A stretch of DNA of 64,000 nucleotides from Lysinibacillus sp. 2017 (GCF_003073375.1 NZ_CP029002.1:2342001-2406000), one strand, 5' to 3'. Numbered from the stretch's first letter, positions 14,715 through 23,742 are shown. The notes: generated by a model from the letters alone, not told the origin. A program made the numbers and translations.

Positions 14715-16685
14715 ATGAAAAAATATTTATACATAGGCATTATTGTTTTTAATTTGTGTCTTTTCACCATAATTAATGAAGTAGAAGCTAATGAAAATCA
14801 AGAACCTGATAGAAAGGTCATACTTATCTCGATTGACGGAATGAAAAATGACTATACTAATCAATATGTAAAAGAGAATAAATTGCCTCATATTAAGCAG
14901 ATGCAAGACAATGGGATTTCATCAATAAATCCTTCAACTATTACTCCTTCTCTTACAGCACCTTCACACGCAGCAATTGCCACAGGGGCTACACCTAACC
15001 AGACCGGAGTTGTAAGTAATCATTGGCACGAACCAAATACAGCCTTAGATAATGAAGAAAGCGGTTTCCAGTCGAAAAGCCAAGTACCTCCATTGTGGAT
15101 AGAAGCTAGCAAACAAGGGAAAACAACAGCCACTATTGCTTTTCCAGGGGCCAATCTTAAAGAGGGACAACAAGGAGATTATTCTATTTATTCTGGAAAA
15201 ACACGGTCTCCAAGCAATTTGGAGTCGTTATCTTTTTCCTATATAAAAACTGCTGGATGGGTTAATTCTCCAAAAAGCTTCAGTTTTTTAAAGGAAACTA
15301 AATTCTCTATTATCATGAAAAATGAAAAGAATCGAGTCATCCACATTTTGGCGATTGACTCAACTGATGATCAAAAACAAAATTATGACACCTTTATATT
15401 TTCTGATGATAAAAAGGTAGATCCTAAAGACTCCATTGTAAAGGGAAAACAATGGGGATCTCTTTCATTACATATGAACGATCATCAGCCTGCTGGTTTT
15501 TGGTTCAAAATCAAACTAAATGACGCAGATCTTACCCTACCTGTACAGTTGTATCGGACAGCAGTAACCTCTAGTTTAATTAGTGGTCCTAAAGGATTTT
15601 CTGATGAAATCGAGAAGGAGTTTGGTTTTTATCCAGCACAAGACGATGATAATGCCCTTGAAAAGGGATGGATTACGAGAAAAGAATATGAAGAGATAAG
15701 TACACGATATGTCATGTGGGTCACTAAAGTATCACTTTATATAAAACAAAAATACAATCCTGATTTGCTAATGTTTTATAGTCCCCACATTGATCATGAA
15801 CAACATAAGTATTTATTAATAGACCCTCGGCAGCCAGGATATTCACGTGAAAAATCAGAAAAATATATGAGCTATATCGAATGGTCATATCAGTTAGCAG
15901 ACAAGGTCGTCGGTGAAACATTGAATTCGTTAAACAAGAATGATTATTTGTTCTTAGTCTCCGATCATGGAATGGAACCTGCCCATTCTACCCTTTCGCC
16001 TAATAAAGTTTTAAAAGATGCTGGGTTATTAACTGTAGATAAAAAAAATCAAATCAATTTAAAAGAATCAAAGGCATATGCCATTCCAAGTGGATCAACA
16101 GCAAATGTATACATTAACTTACAGAACCGTGAAAAAGGTGGGATTGTCCCTCTCGATGAATATGAGAGTGTCCGTGATGAGATTATTCAGGCATTTAAAG
16201 ATGTAAAAGTCTCAAACAAAAATGGAAAGGTCATTCAACATAACCTAGAAGACATCATGTCTATGATTAAAACAGACAACTTCTCGTTCAATAAGGTTAA
16301 AGAGCATATGAAAGATATTAGGAAACATACTTTCACCAAAAAAATCCATCCTTATGAAAAAGTTATGAAAAATATAAATAAAAATATAACCGTTTTGAAT
16401 CATCAAAATTCAGGCGATGTTATGCTAATTGGGGCTTCTGGCTATGTAATGGGTAGCGGCATTGAAAAAAATATAACTCCCCCTATTGAATTAGGAACAC
16501 ATGGAGGAAATGGAGAAAGAAGCATGCTTCGACCTGTTTTTATAGCTACTGGGGCGGAATTTCACAAAGGAAAACAAATTAGCTCCACCTCTAATTTAGA
16601 TATAGCGCCTACTATTTATGATTTACTAGAGTTAGATGTCCCTTCATTTGTTGAAGGTAAGAAAATCGAAGGTATTGGACATTAA
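14715..16685 (+). CDS. Secreted alkaline-phosphatase-superfamily phosphodiesterase
   Basis: 656 residues with a signal peptide (about 1-26, ending EVEA-NE). The nucleotide pyrophosphatase/phosphodiesterase fold is clear: first metal Asp in ILISIDGMKND, nucleophile Thr in TPSLTAPSHAAIATGATP, D and H in YSPHIDHEQHK, DH in LVSDHGMEP and the last His in LGTHGGNGE. The length exceeds typical NPPs because of an insert around residues 130-290. It probably cleaves phosphodiesters or nucleotides outside the cell. It is monocistronic with a terminator at 16755. Confidence 0.88.
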   Translation: MKKYLYIGIIVFNLCLFTIINEVEANENQEPDRKVILISIDGMKNDYTNQYVKENKLPHIKQMQDNGISSINPSTITPSLTAPSHAAIATGATPNQTGVVSNHWHEPNTALDNEESGFQSKSQVPPLWIEASKQGKTTATIAFPGANLKEGQQGDYSIYSGKTRSPSNLESLSFSYIKTAGWVNSPKSFSFLKETKFSIIMKNEKNRVIHILAIDSTDDQKQNYDTFIFSDDKKVDPKDSIVKGKQWGSLSLHMNDHQPAGFWFKIKLNDADLTLPVQLYRTAVTSSLISGPKGFSDEIEKEFGFYPAQDDDNALEKGWITRKEYEEISTRYVMWVTKVSLYIKQKYNPDLLMFYSPHIDHEQHKYLLIDPRQPGYSREKSEKYMSYIEWSYQLADKVVGETLNSLNKNDYLFLVSDHGMEPAHSTLSPNKVLKDAGLLTVDKKNQINLKESKAYAIPSGSTANVYINLQNREKGGIVPLDEYESVRDEIIQAFKDVKVSNKNGKVIQHNLEDIMSMIKTDNFSFNKVKEHMKDIRKHTFTKKIHPYEKVMKNINKNITVLNHQNSGDVMLIGASGYVMGSGIEKNITPPIELGTHGGNGERSMLRPVFIATGAEFHKGKQISSTSNLDIAPTIYDLLELDVPSFVEGKKIEGIGH

Positions 16686-16754
16686 TACAGGATTATTCTC
16701 ATTTTATACTTTGAATTTTTCAATAACTAAGAGTTAGCCTACGAAACAGGGATT

Positions 16755-16795
16755 AAAGGACATTCGCGATGTACCATCATGAATGTCCTTTAATT
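16755..16795 (+). terminator. Intrinsic terminator after the phosphodiesterase gene
   Basis: The 11-bp stem AAAGGACATTC/GAATGTCCTTT is followed by a T-rich tract. Confidence 0.8.
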
Positions 16796-16923
16796 TTGGC
16801 ATTCAAAACCAAATTGCATTATGACAATTAATACATATCTTTTTAATTTAATCCTAGTATATTCTTCTTATTATGTAACAAAATATTAGGGAATTAGTTT
16901 AACAAAATTTTGGAGGTTATTTT

Positions 16924-17487
16924 ATGTCATTAATCGGAAAAGAAGTATTACCCTTTAAAGCACAAGCATACAAAAACGGTGAATTTGTAGAAGTTACAGA
17001 ACAAAATTTCACAGGGCATTGGAGTGTTATCTGTTTCTACCCAGCAGACTTTACATTTGTTTGTCCAACTGAACTTGAAGATCTTGAAGGACAATATCCA
17101 GAACTACAAAAACTTGGTGTTGAAGTATATTCTGTTTCAACTGATACTCATTTTGTTCATAAAGCTTGGCACGATTCATCAGAAGCAATTGGTAAAATTA
17201 CGTATACAATGATTGGCGATCCTTCACACCAAATTTCTCGTAACTTTGATGTGTTAATCGAAGAAGAAGGTGCTGCTGATCGCGGTACATTCATCATTGA
17301 TCCAGATGGTGTCATTCAAGCTCTTGAAATTAATGCAGGCGGAATTGGGCGTGACGCAAGCACTCTTATTAACAAAATTAAGGCAGCACAATATGTTCGT
17401 AACAATCCAGGTGAAGTGTGTCCAGCAAAATGGCGCGAAGGCGACGAAACCCTTAAGCCAAGCCTTGACCTTGTAGGTAAAATTTAA
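16924..17487 (+). CDS. ahpC: Alkyl hydroperoxide reductase subunit C (typical 2-Cys peroxiredoxin)
   Basis: 187 residues, standard length. It reduces H2O2, organic peroxides and peroxynitrite in the cytosol. The peroxidatic Cys is in [16 protein letters not shown] and the resolving Cys in [10 protein letters not shown] near the C-terminus; the GGIG motif of redox-sensitive 2-Cys enzymes is present. TGGAGG precedes the ATG. It is co-transcribed with ahpF, which starts 13 bases after its stop. In Bacillus the operon is under PerR control, but I saw no convincing Per box. Confidence 0.97.
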   Translation: MSLIGKEVLPFKAQAYKNGEFVEVTEQNFTGHWSVICFYPADFTFVCPTELEDLEGQYPELQKLGVEVYSVSTDTHFVHKAWHDSSEAIGKITYTMIGDPSHQISRNFDVLIEEEGAADRGTFIIDPDGVIQALEINAGGIGRDASTLINKIKAAQYVRNNPGEVCPAKWREGDETLKPSLDLVGKI

Positions 17488-17500
17488 GGAGGGTGACTCA

Positions 17501-19030
17501 GTGGCACTTGATGCAGAAATCAAATCTCAATTAAATCAGTACCTACAAATGTTAGAAAACGATATCGTGCTCAAAGTAAGCTTAGGCTCTGACAAAGTTT
17601 CCGACGAGGTGCTAGCTCTAATTAATGAGCTAGCTTCTATGTCATCTAAAATTACAGTAGAAAATGTAGAACTCGTGAGAACACCTAGCTTTAGCGTTAA
17701 TCGCGTTGGAGAAGATACCGGTGTTACTTTTGCTGGAGTCCCTTTAGGTCATGAATTTACCTCTTTGGTGTTAGCTTTGCTTCAAGTAAGCGGACGCGCA
17801 CCAAAGATAGATCAAAATGTTATTGATCAAATTAAAAAAATTGATGGTGAGTATCACTTTGAAACATATGTTAGTTTAACTTGTCACAATTGTCCTGATG
17901 TTGTCCAAGCCTTAAATATCATGAGTGTACTAAATCAAAACATTACACACTCTATGATAGATGGCGCAGCATTCAAGAAAGAAGTGGAAAGCAAAGATAT
18001 TTTAGCTGTCCCCGCTGTCTATTTAAATGGTGCGCCATTTGGAAATGGTCGTATGACGATTGATGAAATCCTAGCTAAATTAGGTACTGGTCCAAAGACA
18101 GAAGAACTTTCAAACAAAGAACCATACGATATCCTTGTTATAGGTGGCGGTCCTGCAGGATCTAGTGCAGCTATCTATTCAGCACGTAAAGGAATTAGGA
18201 CAGGTATTGTAGCAGAACGTTTTGGTGGCCAAATTTTAGATACACTAACAATAGAAAATTTTATTAGTGTAAAAGAGACGGAAGGACCAAAACTTGCACA
18301 AGCCCTTGAAGAGCATGTGAAGGATTATAATATCGACGTCATGAACCTACAGCGTGCAAAACGTTTAGAAAAGAAAGAATTTGTTGAGGTTGAATTAGAA
18401 AACGGGGCTATTCTAAAAAGTAAAGCAATTATCATTTCAACTGGTGCTCGTTGGCGCAATTTGAATGTTCCAGGTGAGGAAAAGTTTAAAAATAAAGGTG
18501 TGGCCTATTGCCCTCATTGTGATGGTCCATTATTTGCAGGAAAAGATATTGCAGTTGTCGGTGGCGGTAACTCTGGTATCGAGGCAGCCATTGACCTTTC
18601 CGGTATAGTTCATCATGTAACGGTTCTTGAATTCGGTGCAGAACTAAAAGCGGATGATGTATTAAAAAAACGTTTACTTAGTCTTTCAAATGTGACTGTC
18701 TTAACAAATGCTCAAACGACAGAAATTACAGGGGACGAGAAAGTAAATGGGCTGACTTATGTAGATCGTGAGTCAGGTAAAGAAAAACAGCTCGAATTAG
18801 CTGGTGTGTTTGTCCAAATCGGATTAATACCAAACACTGACTGGTTAGATGGCATACTTGAACGCAACAAGATTGGTGAAATTATTGTCGATAAGCGTGG
18901 TGCTACTACAATTCCTGGTGTATTTGCTGCAGGTGATTGTACTGATAGTGCCTACAACCAAATTATTATTGCTATGGGATCCGGTGCAACTGCTGCATTA
19001 GGGGCGTTTGATTATCTAATTCGAAATTAG
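17501..19030 (+). CDS. ahpF: Alkyl hydroperoxide reductase subunit F
   Basis: A 509-residue flavoprotein that passes electrons from NADH to AhpC. Residues 1-195 are the tandem thioredoxin-fold domain with the redox pair in LTCHNCPDV. Then come the FAD site VIGGGPAGSSAAIYSARKG, the active disulfide AYCPHCDGP, the NADH motif VVGGGNSGIEAAIDL and the C-terminal FAD motif GVFAAGDCTD. The GTG start at 17501 is fixed by GGAGGGTGA. It forms an operon with ahpC. Confidence 0.97.
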   Translation: MALDAEIKSQLNQYLQMLENDIVLKVSLGSDKVSDEVLALINELASMSSKITVENVELVRTPSFSVNRVGEDTGVTFAGVPLGHEFTSLVLALLQVSGRAPKIDQNVIDQIKKIDGEYHFETYVSLTCHNCPDVVQALNIMSVLNQNITHSMIDGAAFKKEVESKDILAVPAVYLNGAPFGNGRMTIDEILAKLGTGPKTEELSNKEPYDILVIGGGPAGSSAAIYSARKGIRTGIVAERFGGQILDTLTIENFISVKETEGPKLAQALEEHVKDYNIDVMNLQRAKRLEKKEFVEVELENGAILKSKAIIISTGARWRNLNVPGEEKFKNKGVAYCPHCDGPLFAGKDIAVVGGGNSGIEAAIDLSGIVHHVTVLEFGAELKADDVLKKRLLSLSNVTVLTNAQTTEITGDEKVNGLTYVDRESGKEKQLELAGVFVQIGLIPNTDWLDGILERNKIGEIIVDKRGATTIPGVFAAGDCTDSAYNQIIIAMGSGATAALGAFDYLIRN

Positions 19031-19122
19031 TTATTCAATGTTAATCATAGCTTATAAGGTACTTCAAAAAAGTTAGAGCCAGATGCCTAATGTGACGCTT
19101 CTTCATCTGCACATCTGACAAT

Positions 19123-19162
19123 AAAAACAGCTACATTAATCATAGTTAATGTAGCTGTTTTT
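19123..19162. terminator. Symmetric hairpin terminator after ahpF and the decayed permease
   Basis: AAAAACAGCTACATTA and its complement TAATGTAGCTGTTTTT form a perfect stem with T-runs readable on both strands. It is nearly identical to the hairpin at 25296-25335. Confidence 0.8.
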
Positions 19163-19188
19163 CGTCATTTCTCTATACAATAACTCAA

Positions 19189-19261
19189 CTAAATCAAAAA
19201 CATAGCGACAATCGTTGTGACAAAATGGACTTACGTTACAAATCGCAGCGGCTGGTATAAA
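19189..19261 (-). pseudogene. Decayed 3' end of a permease gene (copy of 25363-26754)
   Basis: On the minus strand it reads IPAAAICNVS, then skips about 15 codons and ends VTTIVAMFLI-stop, matching the last residues of the permease at 25363. Flanking sequence (19060-19165) also matches 25215-25340. It is a rearranged, non-functional duplicate. Confidence 0.75.
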
Positions 19262-19370
19262 ACGGGCTTACCTTACTCATAAAACCCCTCCTATCTAGAG
19301 AAAGTAGTTGAAACGTCCCCTTTCATCGGGGGTAAAGACATCCGCGAATCCATCCATCTTAATAAATTAA

Positions 19371-19416
19371 AAACTTACGATACGGTTCTCCGTGATAAAG
19401 CTAAATGAGGTTTTAA
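19371..19416 (+). repeat. Short hairpin repeat, family 2, copy 1 (degenerate)
   Basis: AAACTTACGATACGGTTCTC followed by CGTGATAAAG and TGAGGTTTT. It shares the GATACGGTTC core and flanks of the other five copies. Confidence 0.6.
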
Positions 19417-19667
19417 ACTGCACTAAAATATAAATCTAATGACGCTCCTACTTCTTTCGCAACTAGTTCTAAAAAATCTATCATCAATTCCTTTAAAAAT
19501 AAGGTGACATAAGTTTTAAATTTGCCACAAGGAAATTTCGATGAATTAACGAATTATATAATATGGCAGTTAAAGTTAACAACAGCGAGTTTCATAGCAA
19601 GAAAGCAATGTTGCTTCCTGCATCATTATTATCAAAGCGAAATCATGCTAAAATCGGAGGATATAAA

Positions 19668-20045
19668 ATGGAAACAATACAATCTGTATTAGACAATTAC
19701 TTTGCTGGTTGGAATGAGGGGTTTATTAGTAAAGATGGGGACGCAATTAAACAATTTATGTCATCAAAATTTATTGGATATTGGGCGCATTCTAATATCG
19801 ATGAGCCTGAGGTTTATGGCTATGACTATGATATTAACGGTGTTTTGATGCAGACAGACGATACAACAAAAAGCTTTGAAATTTCTTCTATTACAAGTCG
19901 AAAAAACGGACTAGAGTATTTAATTTTAGGAAAAGAAATAAACTTAATAAACGGTACTCCTTATTGCGCACAATGTATGTTCATCTGGCGAAAAGAACAA
20001 CAATCTTGGAAATTGTTACGAGAATATATTGAATTAGAAAGATGA
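19668..20045 (+). CDS. SnoaL/NTF2-like small protein
   Basis: 125 residues. The opening IQSVLDNYFAGWNEGFISKD, the acidic and aromatic middle and the C-terminal FIWRKEQQSWKLLREYIELE strand resemble cone-shaped NTF2/DUF4440 domains, which bind small hydrophobic ligands. The ATG at 19668 is supported by CGGAGG; upstream in-frame starts lack a ribosome site. It is a single gene in an accessory zone. The fold assignment is tentative. Confidence 0.6.
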   Translation: METIQSVLDNYFAGWNEGFISKDGDAIKQFMSSKFIGYWAHSNIDEPEVYGYDYDINGVLMQTDDTTKSFEISSITSRKNGLEYLILGKEINLINGTPYCAQCMFIWRKEQQSWKLLREYIELER

Positions 20046-20268
20046 TTAACACCGTTATTTATAAAACCGTATATTAGTACATTTCAAGCAGCATGTTCAT
20101 GTAATCTTTTCATCATCGGAGGTTTTTGCAAATGAATATAAAAATTCTAACTCATTAGAATTAAGCAATAATCAAGGAAATACGGTTTTAACTTATACTA
20201 ATGAATCTAGTTTGTTTCTCCAAAAGATTTTATGTACTTTAAATAAAATCACGAATGGTTGTGATATT

Positions 20269-20739
20269 TTGAAATCACAAAAAGTTATAGTAGGTCTTGC
20301 TAGTATACTGTTATTATCGGGATGTGCGACTTATCAAAAGATTAATACCGCGGATAGTCGTGAACTTTCAAATGAACTCAAAGATCAGTTTGACGACATT
20401 AAAAAAATAAAGTTGCAAATGCATAGACATGGTGGAATCGAGTGGAATATCACTTGGAGAAATCCCCCGTCTGAGGAAGAATCTTTTGAAGTCTTTCATT
20501 TAATTCGAGATTATATAAATAGTGAGGACTTTGAGCAAAATATTCTGGAAGATACATTTATTGAAGCGTATCAATCTGACACCCTTAGAGATCCTGATGT
20601 AAGAATTAACTTTGATATGAATAATGACAAAAAGTTTGACAGACAATTTACCTCTTTCTACAATGAGCTAACTAAGTATAGGATATGGTATTACAGTGAA
20701 GACTATATCTCTAATGGCGTCTTAATAGAAAATAATTGA
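20269..20739 (+). CDS. Lipoprotein of unknown function
   Basis: About 156 residues. The TTG start gives a compact lipoprotein signal (KSQKVIVGLASILLLSGC) with a good lipobox LLSG-C. The mature part is acidic, with WNITWRNPPSEEESFEVFHL and NFDMNNDKKFDRQF segments. The frame is open further upstream (to about 20150) with a non-hydrophobic extension that looks like a remnant of another protein, so the true start is a judgement. It is presumably attached to the outer face of the membrane. A terminator follows at 20824. Confidence 0.65.
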   Translation: MKSQKVIVGLASILLLSGCATYQKINTADSRELSNELKDQFDDIKKIKLQMHRHGGIEWNITWRNPPSEEESFEVFHLIRDYINSEDFEQNILEDTFIEAYQSDTLRDPDVRINFDMNNDKKFDRQFTSFYNELTKYRIWYYSEDYISNGVLIENN

Positions 20740-20823
20740 CGTCTTAATTTAGATTCATGACCTAAGTGATAGTAGCCACCGTTAAATATTGCCTAGTTTT
20801 TGAAAACACCTGATAAAACAAGC

Positions 20824-20855
20824 AACCACTTAGAATTTTCTCTAGTGGTTTTTTT
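20824..20855 (+). terminator. Intrinsic terminator after the lipoprotein gene
   Basis: AACCACTTAGA pairs with TCTCTAGTGGTT around ATTT, then a long T-run. Confidence 0.8.
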
Positions 20856-20860
20856 CATAA

Positions 20861-20913
20861 ACCTCACTTATTTATGATACGGTTCAACGTAGCATAGCTA
20901 AGGGCGTTTTTTC
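20861..20913 (+). repeat. Short hairpin repeat, family 2, copy 2
   Basis: CCTCACTTATTTATGATACG, GTTCAACGTAGCATAGCTAAG, GGCGTTTTTT. The inner GATACGG/ACGTA stem has decayed relative to copy 4. Confidence 0.7.
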
Positions 20914-20939
20914 ACATACTCTATTAAAGATTAAAACTT

Positions 20940-21329
20940 CTAACCTTTATTTCTCTCTAAGAGCTGCTCCATTTTATGATTTGCATTTAATAATACTTGT
21001 TTTATTTGTTTAATATGATTTTCCTGTTGTTCAATTTGCGCATATTTATTTTGGAATATCTCTTTAATTTGAAGAACATTTTGAATTTCCATTTGTGTTA
21101 ACTTTTTATGTTGATCTAAGTTTTTTGACCAATCAAAAAGTATTTTAATTTCTAATAATGAAAATCCAGTTTGTTTAAGTTTGATAATGGTATTTATTAA
21201 AATTGCGTCATTATCTTTATAATTACGATGTTTATTCTTTATTTCTGGCTCCAACAAACCTATTTTTTCATAGTAACGAATAGTATCCTTACTAATCCCG
21301 GTAAGATCCGCATATTCACCAATTTTCAC
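20940..21329 (-). CDS. MerR family transcriptional regulator
   Basis: About 129 residues. The N-terminal winged HTH is typical (KIGEYADLTGISKDTIRYYEKIGLLEPE), followed by a long dimerisation coiled coil (MEIQNVLQIKEIFQNKYAQI and on). No metal-binding cysteines are present, so it is not a mercury- or zinc-type sensor. Four clustered GTG/GTA codons make the start ambiguous; the GTG at 21329 has AGGTGG at the best spacing. It is second in an operon behind a small membrane protein, with a MerR-type promoter at 21689-21719. Confidence 0.88.
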   Translation of the reverse strand: MKIGEYADLTGISKDTIRYYEKIGLLEPEIKNKHRNYKDNDAILINTIIKLKQTGFSLLEIKILFDWSKNLDQHKKLTQMEIQNVLQIKEIFQNKYAQIEQQENHIKQIKQVLLNANHKMEQLLERNKG

Positions 21330-21341
21330 CACTACCACCTA

Positions 21342-21659
21342 CTATTTTATAAATTTATAAACCATTAGAATAATTATACTATGGAAAATGAAGCGGATGA
21401 TATGGTGACTATAATTAATTCTCCCATTTGTTACCACCCCTTGAATAATCGTCAACATATGGAGTACTACAAATGCGACAATTAACAAAATAAATAACAA
21501 GTCTTTATTTTGTATAAATAAAATTAAAATTATGCATATTGACGTAATAACAAATAAGAAAGCTCGTGTATGATATCCTAGGTCCTTCCACTGTTTGATC
21601 CCTGCTATCCCTGTTAAAGATGCATATAACCCAATCAATATATAAGTTAAAATCACCAT
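21342..21659 (-). CDS. Small membrane protein in MerR-controlled operon
   Basis: A 105-residue protein with three or four helices (about 3-20, 32-49, 55-72 and 86-103) and little else. GGGGTGG precedes the ATG. The merR start lies a few bases after its stop, so the two are co-transcribed. The position behind a MerR operator suggests that it is the regulator's main target. It resembles no family I can name. Confidence 0.65.
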   Translation of the reverse strand: MVILTYILIGLYASLTGIAGIKQWKDLGYHTRAFLFVITSICIILILFIQNKDLLFILLIVAFVVLHMLTIIQGVVTNGRINYSHHIIRFIFHSIIILMVYKFIK

Positions 21660-21688
21660 TTAATCCACCCCACCCCTATAATATCTTC

Positions 21689-21719
21689 ACTATAAAAGAT
21701 GGAGTGAACTCCATGTCAA
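21689..21719 (-). promoter_or_regulatory. MerR-type promoter: 19-bp spacer with central dyad
   Basis: Leftward, TTGACA (21714-21719) and TATAGT (21689-21694) are separated by 19 bases containing the perfect dyad TGGAGTTCACTCCA less its outer pair (GGAGT-TC-ACTCC). An over-long spacer with an operator between -35 and -10 is the defining MerR arrangement. Confidence 0.85.
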
Positions 21720-21723
21720 TAAA

Positions 21724-21757
21724 TAAAAAACGGTCTACTTTTAATTCGTAGACTGTC
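21724..21757 (-). terminator. Terminator downstream of the Fic remnant
   Basis: Leftward, CAGTCTAC pairs with GTAGACCG and is followed by TTTTTTATTT. It probably served the now-decayed gene at 21783-21986. Confidence 0.65.
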
Positions 21758-21771
21758 TTATATTATAAAAA

Positions 21772-21824
21772 ACCTCACTTACTTATGATACGGTTCTGCG
21801 TAATGTAGTTAAGTGCGATTTTAA
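21772..21824 (+). repeat. Short hairpin repeat, family 2, copy 3
   Basis: CCTCACTTACTTATGATACG, GTTCTGCGTAATGTAGTTAAG, TGCGATTTT. The outer CACTTA/TAAGTG stem is intact. It overlaps the 3' end of the Fic remnant. Confidence 0.7.
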
Positions 21825-21986
21825 ATTGCGATGTTCTCGCATCATTTTACCACTGACAGTAATACCCTTAAGTACAACTTTTGTTTCATTAATTGTTAAT
21901 GTATTACCTGCTATGGCATTTGGGTTATATGTCCATTCTAAAAAAAAGCTGTTCTCGCAAACTGGGAAGCATGTCATTAAAAGCAT
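21783..21986 (-). pseudogene. Fic family protein, N-terminal remnant
   Basis: The open stretch reads LEWTYNPNAIAGNTLTINET, then KVVLKGITVSGKMMREH. This matches the N-terminal region of Fic proteins, whose usual form is TYxSNAIEGNTLTLxETKVVL followed by GITIGGKxLREH. In the inhibitory (S/T)xxxE(G/N) motif both key residues are changed (SNAIEG to PNAIAG). The catalytic HPFxxGNGR domain is absent. The frame runs into hairpin repeat copy 3. Confidence 0.65.
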
Positions 21987-22015
21987 TTATGTTTTTTATA
22001 TTAGTTGAACGGTTA

Positions 22016-22723
22016 CTATTTTTTACGAACAACAATCATGACAAAGTTTAATAACTCATTTAAGCCACGGTTTAAAAATTTCGCATCATTTAACGCATAT
22101 TCGTTCCCCGTATTTATCCAGTCCTGCCAACACACTTCGAATTGATCCGATTCATATACCGTCACCTCGATTAAATCATCACAGCCTTGTTGAATATGTT
22201 TTCCCCACCAATTTGCACTGTGGAAAGTATCAACAGCATCTTCAAGCCACTCATTCATAATCTCTGGTACTTGTTCAAGCTCTGATTTCAAACCAGGAAC
22301 ACTAATTAGTGCGTACCCACCACTTTTTAAAAGGGGAAGCATTTTTTTCGCAAAAAATTCTTCCTCACAGCCGTAATAATGGTAAGAGTCAATGCTCACA
22401 ATTGCATCAAAAAAATCATTCGCAAAAGGTAAGTCTAGTGCGTTCGCATGAATTGGAATCATTTTATCCTCAAGCTTCCACTCTTGTATTGTTTCCCAAT
22501 TTTCTGTTGCAGAAATCCATAAATCTGTTGCATAGACAGTATTTGCATTCGTTTCATTGGCAATATAAACCGATGTTAGTGCTTTACCGCAGCCAAGATC
22601 AAGAATTGTTCCACCCGTTATGGCATCTGGATTTTTAACTAGGAGCTCCTCGAGAAGTCGTATCGAATTTGGCCCCATCAAATAGTCTTTTGTAAAATAA
22701 TCTTTATACTTGTTACTGTTCAT
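22016..22723 (-). CDS. SAM-dependent methyltransferase
   Basis: 235 residues. Motif I is GGTILDLGCGKALTSVYIA (about 37-55), motif II ends TVYATDLW, and the post-motifs are FDAIVSIDSYHYYG and LPLLKSGGYALISVPGL. The pattern fits a class I small-molecule methyltransferase with cyclopropane-synthase-like features. GGTTGGAG precedes the ATG. It is monocistronic; the substrate is unknown. Confidence 0.85.
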   Translation of the reverse strand: MNSNKYKDYFTKDYLMGPNSIRLLEELLVKNPDAITGGTILDLGCGKALTSVYIANETNANTVYATDLWISATENWETIQEWKLEDKMIPIHANALDLPFANDFFDAIVSIDSYHYYGCEEEFFAKKMLPLLKSGGYALISVPGLKSELEQVPEIMNEWLEDAVDTFHSANWWGKHIQQGCDDLIEVTVYESDQFEVCWQDWINTGNEYALNDAKFLNRGLNELLNFVMIVVRKK

Positions 22724-23184
22724 TTTTCTCCAACCTTTTATTAAAAATCTAATGCTTGGAAACTAAATATGTCCATCTTTATGAAATCACACTACTTTTC
22801 GTTTGCATGTTTTTCAATCTGTAATCTTAATTGTTTGCAGTAGTTCGTTCTACGTAAATTTTCATTTACAAATAACCTATAAATTTCCAAGTATTTTCAT
22901 CGTACTTTAATTAATATATACATGTCAATGTTGATAGGTTCTTAAGCACCTTTGATGAAGCCGTACTTCATTATTTTCTAAGCAAACACAGGGTTCATAT
23001 TGAAAAGATGATATTTAAATTTAGAAGGATGGAAAAAAAGCTTAATTTACATTCTCTCTAATAATGAACAAATATTAATTACTAACTTTACAAATAAATT
23101 TTCAAAAAAATTATTTAGAATAACAGAGACTAATAACACTTCAAGAACAAAAACAAGCATTCATACAACAAATGTCTATCTAAA
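22724..23184. other. AT-rich gene-poor stretch
   Basis: No gene with a ribosome site. On the minus strand 22792-22896 is an open piece (KYLEIYRLFVNENLRRTNYC and on to EKHANEK-stop) that looks like the C-terminus of a lost protein without a start codon; I cannot name it. The rest is unremarkable AT-rich DNA. Confidence 0.35.
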
Positions 23185-23226
23185 AAAATAGCACCCTCCT
23201 ATCAATAGGGGATGATGCTATTTCTG
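23185..23226. terminator. Isolated terminator-like hairpin
   Basis: AAATAGCACCCTCC pairs imperfectly with AGGGGATGATGCTATTT. No gene ends just upstream on either strand. Confidence 0.5.
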
Positions 23227-23240
23227 TATTTCAGAAAAAA

Positions 23241-23292
23241 TCGCACTTATTTATGATACGGTTCACCGTAATAAGTATAAGTGCGGTTTTTT
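23241..23292 (+). repeat. Short hairpin repeat, family 2, copy 4 (best conserved)
   Basis: The outer stem CGCACTTA/TAAGTGCG encloses an inner stem TTATGATACGG-TTCA-CCGTAATAA and is followed by TTTTTT. It has the shape of a double-tiered intrinsic terminator and lies 30 bases upstream of the mntA start. Confidence 0.8.
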
Positions 23293-23325
23293 CCGTTAAC
23301 GTTTATAATATAGAAAAGGATGGTG

Positions 23326-23742
23326 ATGCGAATGTTATCGGAAGAATTGCAGCAACAATTAATTGAAATGTTAAAGCAGCATACACAGCCAGATTTCATA
23401 CTTTTATTTGGCTCTTTCTCAAAAGGTAATGCTCGTGAAGATAGTGATATTGATTTAGCTTATTTTAGTAAGCATTCGTTATCATCATATGAACGTTATA
23501 ACTTAGCTGGTGAATTGGCAGCTATTGCAAATCGAGAGGTCGATTTAATCGACTTAAAACAAATTGACACCGTATTTACGATGCAAATTTTCGAACACGG
23601 TACCCCTATTTATATTCAAAACTCAAATGAATTTACGCGTCAAAAAATGCGTGCATATAGTATGTATGCTACATTAAGCGAGCAACGGGCACCCATTATT
23701 GAAGCGATAAAAGAAAGAGGGAGTGTTTTTGGAGATGAATGA
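23326..23742 (+). CDS. mntA: MntA-type nucleotidyltransferase antitoxin
   Basis: About 138 residues. The minimal nucleotidyltransferase signature is intact: LLFGSFSKGNAREDSDIDLA fits GSx10DxD. In HepT/MntA systems this protein AMPylates the toxin on the tyrosine of its RNase motif and so neutralises it. TATAAT and AAAGGA lie upstream; the ATG at 23326 is preferred, and 23320 or 23332 are possible. It overlaps hepT by 8 bases, giving coupled expression. Confidence 0.9.
   Translation: MRMLSEELQQQLIEMLKQHTQPDFILLFGSFSKGNAREDSDIDLAYFSKHSLSSYERYNLAGELAAIANREVDLIDLKQIDTVFTMQIFEHGTPIYIQNSNEFTRQKMRAYSMYATLSEQRAPIIEAIKERGSVFGDE

Noticed and set aside
16800-16923. Per box upstream of ahpC
   Set aside because: ATTATGACAATTAAT has some resemblance to the PerR consensus but too many mismatches to claim.
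19563-19667. Longer N-terminus for the NTF2-like protein
   Set aside because: The extension has no ribosome site, whereas CGGAGG precedes the ATG at 19668.
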